From assembly GCA_903891735.1 (NCBI GenBank), contig CAITFQ010000018.1, forward strand, positions 1 through 8,932: a stretch of 8,932 bases of DNA, written 5' to 3'. Each line of letters begins with the position of its first letter. Positions within the stretch are counted from its first letter, which is position 1. The notes beneath the pieces are model-generated. The model was not told where the DNA came from. It worked only from the letters and a program-made list of their open reading frames with translations, and made no database searches. Shown piece after piece: positions 1 through 6,308 of the stretch. Origin of the DNA: Candidatus Uhrbacteria bacterium (lineage in GTDB: Bacteria > Patescibacteriota > Patescibacteriia > UBA9934). Position numbers and translations under genes: made by a program.

Positions 1-1235
1 ATCGTGGTGTTGCGCTCGATTAGCTTCGTCATCACACTACCCATCGTTTCAATACCGAGCGACAATGGCGCGACGTCGAGCAACAACACGTCCTTCACGT
101 CACCTTGCAACACCCCAGCCTGCACCGCCGCACCAACGGCCACGACCTCATCTGGGTTGACGCTGACATTGGGCTTCTTGCCAAAGAAATCTTCCACCTT
201 CTTCAAGACAAGCGGCATGCGGGTCATACCACCAACCATCACAATCTCGGCAATCGCGCCCTTATCCATCTTACTGTCTTCCAATGCTTTTTTGACCGGA
301 CCAAAAGTCTGCTCGACCAAACCGGAAACTAATTCTTCCAACTTCGCGCGCGACAACTTGAGCACCAAGTGCTTCGGGCCTTCGTTGCTCGACGTAATAA
401 ATGGCTGGTTAATCTCCGTTTCTTGTGCGGTCGAAAGTTCAATCTTAGCGCGCTCAGCCGCATCCTTAATACGCTGCATGGCCAACGCGTCGCCACTCAA
501 ATCAACACCTTCCAACTTCTTGAACTCTTCCAAAATGTACTTCATGATGATCAAATCGAAGTCATCACCACCCAAGTGCGTATCGCCATTGGTCGCCAAA
601 ACCTCAACCGTGCCCTCACTAACGTCGAGCACGGACACGTCAAACGTACCACCACCAAGGTCGTAAACCATGATCTTCTGCCCGACCTTCTTATCAAAAC
701 CGTAAGCCAAAGCTGCGGCCGTTGGCTCGTTGATAATACGCAATACTTTCAAACCAGCAATTTCACCCGCATCTTTCGTGGCCTGACGCTGTGCATCATC
801 AAAGTACGCTGGCACGGTAATCACCGCTTCCGTCACCTTCTCGCCAAGTCGCTCCTCTGCATCTGCCTTCAACTTACCCAAAATCATCGCACTAATCTCC
901 TGTGGCGTCATGTCCTTGTCACCCAAAGTAACAGCCACGCCCTCGCCCTTTTTCACAATCGCATACGGCATCAGCTTCAAGTCACGCTGTACTTCCTCGT
1001 CACCAAAACGACGACCAATCAACCGTTTAATCGAGTACAACGTATTCTTCGGGTTCGTTACCGCCTGCCGCTTAGCTGGCATACCGACGAGTCTCTCCCC
1101 ATTCTTCGCCACCGCCACAATACTCGGCGTAGTGCGCATTCCCTCCTTATTCTCTAACACCTTCGGCTGACCACCTTCCATAATGGCCATGCAGCTGTTG
1201 GTCGTACCCAAGTCAATTCCGAGAATCTTGCTCAT
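1..1235 (-). CDS. dnaK: Molecular chaperone DnaK (Hsp70), C-terminal part beyond window
   Basis: ATP-dependent Hsp70 chaperone of the cytoplasm, working with GrpE (and normally DnaJ) in protein folding. I translated the reverse strand from ATG at 1235-1233 and see 411 residues with no stop before the window edge, against a usual length of about 610-640. The actin-like ATPase domain is complete: phosphate-1 loop GIDLGTTNS (6-14), INEPTAAALAYG (168-179), phosphate-2 loop DLGGGTFDVSVL (192-203) and adenosine motif VGGMTRMP (334-341). The interdomain linker DVLLLDV (382-388) and the start of the substrate-binding domain (PLSLGIETMG) follow. The missing part is the rest of the substrate-binding domain and the lid. 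The gene lies 16 nt after grpE in a hrcA-grpE-dnaK operon. The 16-nt gap has no Shine-Dalgarno-like sequence (AACCAATTTTAT precedes the ATG). Identity is certain. Confidence 0.98.
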   Translation of the reverse strand, partial: MSKILGIDLGTTNSCMAIMEGGQPKVLENKEGMRTTPSIVAVAKNGERLVGMPAKRQAVTNPKNTLYSIKRLIGRRFGDEEVQRDLKLMPYAIVKKGEGVAVTLGDKDMTPQEISAMILGKLKADAEERLGEKVTEAVITVPAYFDDAQRQATKDAGEIAGLKVLRIINEPTAAALAYGFDKKVGQKIMVYDLGGGTFDVSVLDVSEGTVEVLATNGDTHLGGDDFDLIIMKYILEEFKKLEGVDLSGDALAMQRIKDAAERAKIELSTAQETEINQPFITSSNEGPKHLVLKLSRAKLEELVSGLVEQTFGPVKKALEDSKMDKGAIAEIVMVGGMTRMPLVLKKVEDFFGKKPNVSVNPDEVVAVGAAVQAGVLQGDVKDVLLLDVAPLSLGIETMGSVMTKLIERNTT

Positions 1236-1251
1236 ATAAAATTGGTTATTA

Positions 1252-1788
1252 TTATTTTTCGTTCACTATCACCTTCGACGGACGCAACACGATGTCACCC
1301 AACTTCCAACCCTTAATCAGCTCATCGATTACAGTATGTTCAGGCTTACTCTCGTCAAACTTACTCCCACCAGATTCATGCACATTCGGATCAAACTTCT
1401 CACCAACTGCCTTGATCGGTTCGACGCCGAGACTCTTTAGTACTTCCTCGAATTGTCGGGCAATATGAGTAATCCCCATAAACCAACTCTTGAGATTATC
1501 CGGCACCTCAGCTGGTGCAAATTTAATCGCTTGATCAAAGTTGTCGACCACTGGCAGCAACTCCTGCGCCATGTTAATCCGTACTCGTCGACGATCATCA
1601 TCACGCGCTTCGCTGTTTCGTTTCTGCAAATTCTCGTAATCAGCCAACGCTCGTTTCCAACCGGCGAGATATTCTGCATTCTGCTCTTCTAGCGTCGGTG
1701 CAGTTTTCTGCTGCGCTGCAGCCTCCCCTAGCCCCTCCATACCTGGAGGGGGACTTACGCTATCATCGTTTACATTTGCATCGGTCAT
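1252..1788 (-). CDS. grpE: Nucleotide exchange factor GrpE
   Basis: Dimeric ADP/ATP exchange factor for DnaK. The protein has 178 residues, a normal length for the family. Residues 1-33 are an acidic/polar, probably disordered tail. A long coiled-coil helix follows from about 34 to 90 (EEQNAEYLAGWKRALADYEN, then an R/D-rich stretch). Family motifs are LLPVVDNFDQAI (77-88), GVEPIKAVGEKFDPNVHE (121-138) and the C-terminal beta-wing GWKLGDIVLRPSKVIV (160-175). The start codon overlaps the hrcA stop in an ATGA (1788-1785), which implies translational coupling; a weak GAAGA lies just upstream. A perfect 8-bp inverted repeat lies within the first 60 nt of the coding region (see finding). It should be co-transcribed with hrcA and dnaK under CIRCE control. 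Confidence 0.97.
   Translation of the reverse strand: MTDANVNDDSVSPPPGMEGLGEAAAQQKTAPTLEEQNAEYLAGWKRALADYENLQKRNSEARDDDRRRVRINMAQELLPVVDNFDQAIKFAPAEVPDNLKSWFMGITHIARQFEEVLKSLGVEPIKAVGEKFDPNVHESGGSKFDESKPEHTVIDELIKGWKLGDIVLRPSKVIVNEK
1732..1751 (-). repeat. Hairpin inside the 5' coding part of grpE
   Basis: CCCCTCCA and TGGAGGGG form a perfect 8-bp inverted repeat around a 4-nt loop. It lies 37-56 nt inside grpE and encodes part of the S-P-P-P-G-M-E-G segment of the disordered tail. The stem is GC-rich and should fold in the mRNA. Whether it has a role is unknown. Confidence 0.6.
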
Positions 1789-2498
1789 ACGTCTTCAAAA
1801 TTACTATCAAGCATCTTTTTTACTTCCTGAAGTAAACCAATGTTGCGTCCGTACTTCATGCGCAGCGGCCCCAACAATCCGAGCAATCCAACGCTCCCAT
1901 CAGGTAGTCGAACTCGCACTACCACTGTTGCCATCTCGGCAGAAATCGGACTTTCACTCCCCAGCCACACCCTCACATCTTCCTGCGCCAGCTTAAGTAA
2001 ATCGTCGACCGCACTATCCACCCGATCAATCGCATCCGCAATCTCTTCGCGATGTCCCGCCACCTCAAACTCCGGCTTTCGCATCAAGTTACTCAATCCC
2101 GTGTACTGCGTGCCGTGATTATCACTCGCCACGAACGCCGTCTCGCCGCTCATCATGGATAACGCCTTACTCACCGCCCGCAACACTTCTTCTGACGTCG
2201 ACGCCTGCCCAACCGCTTCTTTCAATTCCGCCGCAATCCTATCTGCTCTCTCCACCTTCATGAAGTGATCCAAGTAGTATCGATAAGCAGCCTCAGTCGG
2301 CACTCGCCCCGCCGACGTATGCGGTTGGAGCAGAAACAACGCCTCCGTCAGCGCCATCAAGTCATTGCGCACCGTCGCTGGCGACACCGCCGGCAAATGC
2401 GTATCCGCAATCATCTTACTGGCCACCGGTTCCGCGGTCCGGATGTATTCCTCCACCACGGCTCGTAAAATATTGGCTTGTCGGTCGTTCAAGGCCAT
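1785..2498 (-). CDS. hrcA: Heat-shock repressor HrcA, short form
   Basis: Transcriptional repressor that binds CIRCE and controls the class I heat-shock genes. The N-terminal winged helix is clear: LNDRQANILRAVVEEYI (3-19), then EPVASKMIAD (23-32), the recognition region SPATVRNDLMAL (39-50) and the wing motif SAGRVPTEAAYRYYLDHF (62-79). The C-terminal signature GLLGPLRMKYGRNIGLL (207-223) is present. The protein has 237 residues, whereas typical HrcA has about 340. Judged by remembered family members, the missing stretch falls between VASDNHG (123-129) and LSNLMRKPEF (135-144), where canonical HrcA carries its inserted dimerisation domain. It is the first gene of the operon. The CIRCE operator ends 9 nt upstream of the ATG, so the gene is probably autoregulated. 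There is no Shine-Dalgarno before the ATG (TAACTTTATTTT). Confidence 0.95.
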   Translation of the reverse strand: MALNDRQANILRAVVEEYIRTAEPVASKMIADTHLPAVSPATVRNDLMALTEALFLLQPHTSAGRVPTEAAYRYYLDHFMKVERADRIAAELKEAVGQASTSEEVLRAVSKALSMMSGETAFVASDNHGTQYTGLSNLMRKPEFEVAGHREEIADAIDRVDSAVDDLLKLAQEDVRVWLGSESPISAEMATVVVRVRLPDGSVGLLGLLGPLRMKYGRNIGLLQEVKKMLDSNFEDV

Positions 2499-2507
2499 AA
2501 AATAAAG

Positions 2508-2534
2508 TTAGCACTCGGTATTATAGAGTGCTAA
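2508..2534. promoter_or_regulatory. CIRCE operator (HrcA binding site)
   Basis: Perfect match to the CIRCE consensus: TTAGCACTC (2508-2516), a 9-nt spacer (2517-2525), then GAGTGCTAA (2526-2534). It sits directly in front of hrcA and overlaps the core promoter, so HrcA bound here would block RNA polymerase. This predicts induction of hrcA-grpE-dnaK on heat shock. Confidence 0.98.
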
Positions 2535-2548
2535 CAAAACCTCGTCAA
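2520..2548 (-). promoter_or_regulatory. Sigma-70-type promoter of the hrcA-grpE-dnaK operon
   Basis: Read on the minus strand, the -35 box is TTGACG (2548-2543), followed by exactly 17 nt and a consensus -10 TATAAT (2525-2520). The -10 box lies wholly inside the CIRCE spacer and the 17-nt promoter spacer contains one CIRCE arm. Transcription should start near 2513-2512, giving a leader of only about 14 nt, without a Shine-Dalgarno sequence. Confidence 0.9.
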
Positions 2549-2567
2549 GTCTTAAATTATTGGCATT

Positions 2568-3011
2568 TTAAGCAGCTTTTGCAGCCTCTAATGCTCGTTG
2601 CGCTTCTATCAACTGATCCTCTGTCCATTGTTTAATATGCAAATCAGATTGGCTCTTTTCATAAGCTTCCATTCTCAACTTCAAGCCAGCAACCTTCCCT
2701 TCTAACCCAGAAATATTACTATCTCGCTCAAAAACTCGTTGCGCCTGAACTCGAGTATCGACAGCTGGCTGTGGCGCCCGTTCAAACCTCGACTGCTCTG
2801 GCGTTCGCAACGTCTCAGCAGTTGCTTCTGGCTGCTTTGGTCGCCATTCCGGCAACGGCCTCTTCGCTTCCGGCGTCTTCGCTATCGGCCTCCCCGTCTC
2901 CTCATTAACCTCAACCAATGGCCTACCCATACGACCAGTCCACTCCTGCGGCGCCCTACTCGGCGGCGGCATGAATTCTCGCGGTCCTCCCTCAGGCGAT
3001 CTCATGTTCAT
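2568..3011 (-). CDS. Hypothetical proline-rich / coiled-coil protein
   Basis: Not recognised. I place the start at ATG 3011 because this forms an ATGA overlap with the stop of the upstream antiporter gene (3011-3008); a further in-frame start upstream (3044) would only lengthen the overlap. This gives 147 residues. Residues 1-85 are rich in P, R and E (MPPPSRAPQEW, GRPIAKTPEAKRPLPEW) and look disordered. Residues 92-147 look like a helix with heptad-like spacing (GLEGKVAGLKLRMEAYEKS, then EDQLIEAQRALEAAKAA). There is no signal peptide or membrane segment. The gene is coupled to the antiporter, so it may be an accessory cytoplasmic protein, but that rests on position only. About 30 nt separate its stop from the -35 box of hrcA, and I see no convincing terminator there. 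Confidence 0.75.
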   Translation of the reverse strand: MNMRSPEGGPREFMPPPSRAPQEWTGRMGRPLVEVNEETGRPIAKTPEAKRPLPEWRPKQPEATAETLRTPEQSRFERAPQPAVDTRVQAQRVFERDSNISGLEGKVAGLKLRMEAYEKSQSDLHIKQWTEDQLIEAQRALEAAKAA

Positions 3012-4669
3012 AAAATCTTTTGCGTCTTGGCCAACTGCTGCCAACCGCTTTTAGCAATTTTCTTAGCCTTCAAATACTGCCCCAAGTGATCGCCACCCAA
3101 CAAACTCGGCACCACCACATACGTCGCCCCGTGTTGATAACAGCGCGTCGCTTCATCCGCATTCTTAGCCGTCACAATAATTGTCCCACGAGCTCGATGG
3201 CAGCGCAAATAATCAAGCATCTCGAGCGTCACCATAATATCAGGAATCGTCGAGATCACCATTTTCGCTTTAGCTACACTCACAAAATGCAACAAGTCCT
3301 CACTCCCCGCGTCACCATACATGGCCGGCACGCCGTTCAAAGCCAACTCCTCAATCACCATCGGGTTATAGTCGACGACCAGCGTCTCCCCAGCCAACTT
3401 AGTCAACTGCGGCAGCAACCGTTTACCCATTCTGTTATAACCAAATAAAATATAATCACTCGGCTTGCCGCGCTTGTTCTCGCCATGTTTGCCCAAACCA
3501 AAACGCTCAAACACAAACGCTAACTTTTCATAAACCTCCTCGTTATACGCAATCATGTAGGACGACAAGGTGATGGTAATCAAGGCCACCAACGTCGCCA
3601 CCGCAATCGACTCTGGCGCGACAAGTCCAACCGCAATCCCAGCCCCGAGCAGAATAAACGAGAACTCACTTATTTGCGCCACCGTCGTCCCCGTCAACCA
3701 GGCCGTTCGTGGGTGATAACCCATAAACCGCATAATGAGCCAAGCGATCAGCGGGTTTCCAATCAATACATACAAACTCATCACCAACGCCGGTAACCAC
3801 AACTGCGCCAAGTTACCGAGCGCTAACCCGGTTCCGAGCATGATGAAAAAGATAATCAAAAAGAAATCACGCAGCGGTCTAATTTTACTCTCAATCTCAT
3901 GGCTAAAACCACTAGCCGCCAAACTAATCCCCGCCAGCAACGCCCCGATCTCAATGCTAAAGCCAAGACTGAACAAAATCGACGCCAAGGCAAAACACCA
4001 GCCCAGGGCCACCAAAAACAACAACTCCTGCGAGCGCGCTACAAACTTAAACAATATCGGCAAAATAGTCTTCGTTAATATCCACAACGCAATAATCACC
4101 AATAGTCCTTTACCAAGCGAACCACCAATTATACTCGTCACCGATCCCCCGCTATGCCAAGCCCCCAACACCAGTAGCAAAAACATGGCAATCACGTCCT
4201 GCACAATCAACAAGCCAACACTAATCCGGCCATATAATCGATCCAAATCGTCCTTATCAGATAATAACTTAACGATAATAATCGTCGACGAGAACGAAAA
4301 CGCCAGTCCTAAAAACAAACTCGTCAAACTATCAAACTGCAGCGCGCTCCCAATCACAAAACCCAAAGACGACGTCAGCACCACTTGCGCCACGCCGCCA
4401 ATCAACACCACCGGCCCCACCTCGCGAATACTCCGCCAATTCAAATTCAAGCCGACAATAAACAACAAGAGCGCAATCCCAAACTGCGACAACCCACTAA
4501 GCACATCCGCCTGCTGCACAATGTTAAGCACTCCCGGACCGACCAACACCCCAGTCAAAATGTAGGCGATAATCAGCGGTTGCTTCAACCGATACGCCAA
4601 AATAGCGAGTATTCCCGCGATCACCATCACCACTCCCACCTGCACAAACAAGTACTCCGTCATAGTCAC
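3008..4669 (-). CDS. CPA2-family cation/proton antiporter with RCK_N domain (KefB/KefC-like)
   Basis: Inner-membrane monovalent cation/H+ antiporter or K+ efflux protein. It has 553 residues from GTG 4669; ATG 4663 is an alternative two codons in. I favour the GTG because a GAGG lies 10 nt upstream. Residues 5-375 are almost continuous hydrophobic segments (about 12 helices). Family motifs are RLKQPLIIAYILTGVLVGPG (27-46), LLLFIVGLNL (67-76), the intramembrane QD pair (157-158) and GTTVAQISEFSFILLGAG (327-344). A cytoplasmic Rossmann RCK_N/TrkA-N domain follows (about 405-525), with FGYNRMGK (409-416) and VVDYNP (431-436). Two deviations: the usual Glu of the LFxxGLE motif is Asn (75), and the GxGxxG nucleotide loop reads GYNRMG. 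No RCK_C domain is present. The substrate (K+ or Na+) cannot be read from sequence. The last 4 nt overlap the next gene. Confidence 0.93.
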   Translation of the reverse strand: MTMTEYLFVQVGVVMVIAGILAILAYRLKQPLIIAYILTGVLVGPGVLNIVQQADVLSGLSQFGIALLLFIVGLNLNWRSIREVGPVVLIGGVAQVVLTSSLGFVIGSALQFDSLTSLFLGLAFSFSSTIIIVKLLSDKDDLDRLYGRISVGLLIVQDVIAMFLLLVLGAWHSGGSVTSIIGGSLGKGLLVIIALWILTKTILPILFKFVARSQELLFLVALGWCFALASILFSLGFSIEIGALLAGISLAASGFSHEIESKIRPLRDFFLIIFFIMLGTGLALGNLAQLWLPALVMSLYVLIGNPLIAWLIMRFMGYHPRTAWLTGTTVAQISEFSFILLGAGIAVGLVAPESIAVATLVALITITLSSYMIAYNEEVYEKLAFVFERFGLGKHGENKRGKPSDYILFGYNRMGKRLLPQLTKLAGETLVVDYNPMVIEELALNGVPAMYGDAGSEDLLHFVSVAKAKMVISTIPDIMVTLEMLDYLRCHRARGTIIVTAKNADEATRCYQHGATYVVVPSLLGGDHLGQYLKAKKIAKSGWQQLAKTQKIL

Positions 4670-4695
4670 GTAAACTATGCCTCACTCATACCCTG

Positions 4696-4725
4696 ATTAT
4701 AACATATCGCCACTCATTGACCCAA
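4696..4725 (-). promoter_or_regulatory. Promoter of the antiporter unit, extended -10
   Basis: On the minus strand the -35 is TTGGGT (4725-4720), the spacer is 18 nt, and TGT precedes a consensus TATAAT (4701-4696), making an extended -10. It lies 27 nt from the GTG start. Its -35 overlaps the -35 of the tRNA promoter on the other strand. Confidence 0.7.
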
Positions 4726-4745
4726 ACCATCACCTTTGCTACACT
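4717..4745 (+). promoter_or_regulatory. Promoter of tRNA-Glu
   Basis: TTGACC (4717-4722), a 17-nt spacer, then TACACT (4740-4745). The expected transcription start near 4752 is about 15 nt before the mature 5' end of the tRNA, a normal leader for processing by RNase P. Confidence 0.65.
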
Positions 4746-4766
4746 TCGCCCGAAATTCAACCTTAC

Positions 4767-4841
4767 GGCTCCATCGTCTAACGGTTAGGACAGAGGCTTC
4801 TCAAGCCTTTAATCGGAGTTCGATTCTCCGTGGAGTCACCA
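4767..4841 (+). tRNA. tRNA-Glu (anticodon CUC), CCA encoded
   Basis: I folded it by hand. The acceptor stem is GGCTCCA (4767-4773) with TGGAGTC (4831-4837), one G-U pair. The D-stem is GTC/GAC with loop TAACGGTTAG. The anticodon stem is GAGGC/GCCTT around loop TTCTCAA, giving anticodon CUC (4800-4802). The variable loop has 4 nt and the T-arm is CGGAG-TTCGATT-CTCCG. The discriminator is A4838 and the CCA end is encoded (4839-4841). It reads GAG codons. Confidence 0.95.
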
Positions 4842-4845
4842 ACAT

Positions 4846-4880
4846 AAACCTCAGCTTTTGCTGGGGTTTTGTTGTTTATT
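4846..4880 (+). terminator. Intrinsic terminator after tRNA-Glu
   Basis: The stem CCTCAGC (4849-4855) pairs with GCTGGGG (4860-4866), with one U-G pair, around loop TTTT. It is extended by AAA/TTT and followed by the T-rich run TTTTGTTGTTT. It begins 5 nt after the CCA end. Confidence 0.8.
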
Positions 4881-4892
4881 AACCTCTTTTCC

Positions 4893-4921
4893 TAGCCAAA
4901 ACTTTCAATTTATGCTATACT
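4893..4921 (+). promoter_or_regulatory. Promoter of the small membrane protein gene
   Basis: TAGCCA (4893-4898), 17-nt spacer, TATACT (4916-4921), with TGC directly before the -10 (extended -10). It lies 60 nt before the ATG at 4982. The -35/-10 pair resembles those of the next three units (TTGCnn ... TAnnCT). Confidence 0.6.
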
Positions 4922-4928
4922 TTCTTGT

Positions 4929-4945
4929 CCCGAGTTTCGCTCGGG
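4929..4945 (+). promoter_or_regulatory. Hairpin at the very 5' end of the leader
   Basis: CCCGAG (4929-4934), loop TTTCG, CTCGGG (4940-4945): a perfect 6-bp GC-rich stem that starts about where transcription should begin. A 5'-terminal hairpin of this kind often protects mRNA from decay. After it the leader is strikingly C-rich with hardly any G until the GAGG ribosome site. Confidence 0.5.
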
Positions 4946-4981
4946 CCACCGCCCCAACCACCCCCCCACACCCGAGGTCCC

Positions 4982-5326
4982 ATGCTGTTCTTCATCTGGC
5001 TCACCACCGCCTGCGCCATCTCCCCGCTCTTCGGCTTCATCCTGGCCACCACCGTCTGGTCGGTCAACGACGCCGGCGAATCGGTCATGGACGACATCTA
5101 CCTGACGAGCAGCCTGATCATCATGGCCTGTCTCACCGCCGGTTTGGCCATCCTGCCGATCCTCAGCTTGCCCTTCGACGGTCTGGATCACCTCGGTCTC
5201 TGGACGTTGGCCTTCTCGGGCCTCGGCCTGTACTCCAGCGTGGTCGCCTTGACCCCTTGGTACCGCCGACACTGCGCTGCCACCGACCTCCGTCGTGGCC
5301 GCATCCAGGCCACTCGCTCGTCCTGA
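4982..5326 (+). CDS. Small three-helix membrane protein, unknown function
   Basis: Not recognised. It has 114 residues from ATG 4982, preceded by GAGG (4974-4977) with 4-nt spacing; a TTG 19 codons upstream is less likely because it lies in the leader hairpin. Three hydrophobic segments are visible: about 3-25 (FFIWLTTACAISPLFGFILA), 40-62 (YLTSSLIIMACLTAGLAILP) and 72-92 (GLWTLAFSGLGLYSSVVALT). An acidic loop with N29, D30, E33, D37 and D38 separates the first two. The tail (95-114) is basic, with R95, R96, R104, R105, R107 and R112, so it probably faces the cytoplasm. No catalytic motif is seen. It is GC-rich and has the same promoter and leader type as the module-protein genes downstream, so I infer that it belongs to the same system, perhaps as a membrane partner. 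It does not contain the shared module. Confidence 0.75.
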   Translation: MLFFIWLTTACAISPLFGFILATTVWSVNDAGESVMDDIYLTSSLIIMACLTAGLAILPILSLPFDGLDHLGLWTLAFSGLGLYSSVVALTPWYRRHCAATDLRRGRIQATRSS

Positions 5327-5331
5327 GCGCT

Positions 5332-5400
5332 GACCCGCACGCCCTGCAGTCGAGAGCCCCGGCTCTCCTACAGGACTCCGTGCGGGTCTTGTATTTTCTT
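5332..5400 (+). terminator. Long compound hairpin terminator
   Basis: The outer stem GACCCGCACG (5332-5341) pairs perfectly with CGTGCGGGTC (5379-5388). Inside, CCTGCAG (5343-5349) pairs with CTACAGG (5368-5374) with one mismatch, and the tip is GAGAGC-CCCG-GCTCTC (5352-5367). The T-rich tail TTGTATTTTCTT follows. The whole is about 57 nt of nearly continuous helix, much longer than a usual terminator. Confidence 0.75.
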
Positions 5401-5427
5401 GCTAAAAATAGCGCTATCCTTTAATCT
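5399..5427 (+). promoter_or_regulatory. Promoter of module-protein gene 1
   Basis: TTGCTA (5399-5404), 17-nt spacer, TAATCT (5422-5427), 49 nt before the ATG. An alternative -10, TATCCT at 5415-5420, matches the GCTAnnCT form of the other units but has no good -35. It directly follows the terminator tail of the preceding gene. Confidence 0.5.
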
Positions 5428-5476
5428 AATTTCGTCGCCTAGTAAGCATAGCGCCGAACACCGACCCGAGGTTTTC

Positions 5477-6238
5477 ATGCCCCAAGACACCAGTTACGCC
5501 CTCATCAAACCGCCCATCATCCGCCTCAGCTTCAACCCCGACGAGCTGCCGCATACCTTCGACTTGGCGCCGCGTTCACCCGACGTCGTCAACCTCGAGT
5601 TCGTCAAGCACCTCACGGAGACTCCCCGCGCCAACTGGCCCGCTGGTCGCATCCTCATGCGCGATCTCCCGAGCGAGCGCCAACAGGACCTGGCCGAACG
5701 GCTGCTCATCACCGAGCTCACCTGGCTCACCAGTGTCACTTGGCCGGCCGAGGTCTGGCCAGACGTCTACCCACAACTAATCGGCTATCTTCGGCTTATC
5801 TTACCCAAGCTGAAGAATGCCCGTCACCAGTTGCTGGTCGTGCAAATCATGGCCAACCTCACCGACGCCAGCCTCCGTCACGAGCCGCTAGCCGAGTCGC
5901 CGCACCACGAGTTCATCCTGGGCCAAACTGAGCTCTATGCGGAAACGGAGCCGGTCAACTGGCCCCTCGCCGGCGGCCAAGTCTTCAAAGACCTCTTCCC
6001 TAAACCGGAAGAGCCGCTGCTCGCCTTGCAGGAAAGCATGACGCTGGTTAGCCTCTCGCGTCACTTGCACGGCGTCGTCATCCCGGCCGAAGTCAGGCCC
6101 AAGTTCAGCGAGCAACTGAGCGCAGAACTGGGCATGATCAAGCACTACGTCACCGATCTCAATCAAACGTTGATCGGACGAATCTGCGACTGGCTCACCC
6201 GCTATCACAGCAACAGCTTGCGTTCTCCGCCAATTTAG
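5477..6238 (+). CDS. Two-module protein of an unrecognised paralog family (member 1)
   Basis: Function unknown. It has 253 residues from ATG 5477, chosen because GAGG (5468-5471) lies 5 nt upstream; the frame is open further upstream, but only through the promoter and leader. After an N-terminal stretch (1-37) there are two copies of a roughly 100-residue, apparently mostly helical module. Module A (about 38-135) has NWPAG (53-57), RDLP and SVTWPAEVWP (86-95). Module B (about 143-249) has NWPLAGG (161-167), KDLFP, GVVIPAEVRP (199-208) and ICDWLTRYHSNSL (236-248). The Trp-to-Pro distance is 36 residues in A and 41 in B. There is no signal peptide or membrane helix, so it is probably cytoplasmic. 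The first bases ATGCCCCAAG resemble the start of member 3 (ATGTCCCAAG). It has its own promoter. Confidence 0.8.
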   Translation: MPQDTSYALIKPPIIRLSFNPDELPHTFDLAPRSPDVVNLEFVKHLTETPRANWPAGRILMRDLPSERQQDLAERLLITELTWLTSVTWPAEVWPDVYPQLIGYLRLILPKLKNARHQLLVVQIMANLTDASLRHEPLAESPHHEFILGQTELYAETEPVNWPLAGGQVFKDLFPKPEEPLLALQESMTLVSLSRHLHGVVIPAEVRPKFSEQLSAELGMIKHYVTDLNQTLIGRICDWLTRYHSNSLRSPPI

Positions 6239-6246
6239 GCTAACCT
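6218..6246 (+). promoter_or_regulatory. Promoter of module-protein gene 2
   Basis: TTGCGT (6218-6223), 17-nt spacer, TAACCT (6241-6246). The -35 lies within the end of the preceding gene. The -10 is part of a 12-nt box, GCTAACCTCAGG (6239-6250), that recurs exactly before module-protein gene 3. Confidence 0.5.
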
Positions 6247-6250
6247 CAGG
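6239..6250 (+). repeat. 12-nt promoter box, copy 1
   Basis: GCTAACCTCAGG, identical to 6887-6898. It ends 58 nt before the start codon of its gene; the second copy ends 54 nt before its own. It includes the -10 box and the likely transcription start. Confidence 0.7.
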
Positions 6251-6308
6251 TTCGTCGTGCTAAGCAATTCAGCCAAACGCGACTTCACCCCAAGCCAGGA
6301 ACGCCGCC

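Noticed and set aside
369..1157. Plus-strand open frame of 262 codons opposite dnaK
   Set aside because: Antisense shadow of dnaK, whose minus-strand translation is a full Hsp70 ATPase domain.
2551..2572. Inverted repeat CTTAAA ... TTTAAG as a terminator between the small gene and hrcA
   Set aside because: The stem is only 6 bp, AT-rich, has a 10-nt loop and no T-run on the transcribed side, so it is too weak to call.
3735..4565. Plus-strand open frame of 276 codons opposite the antiporter
   Set aside because: Shadow rich in N, T, P and S lying opposite hydrophobic codons of a clear membrane transporter.
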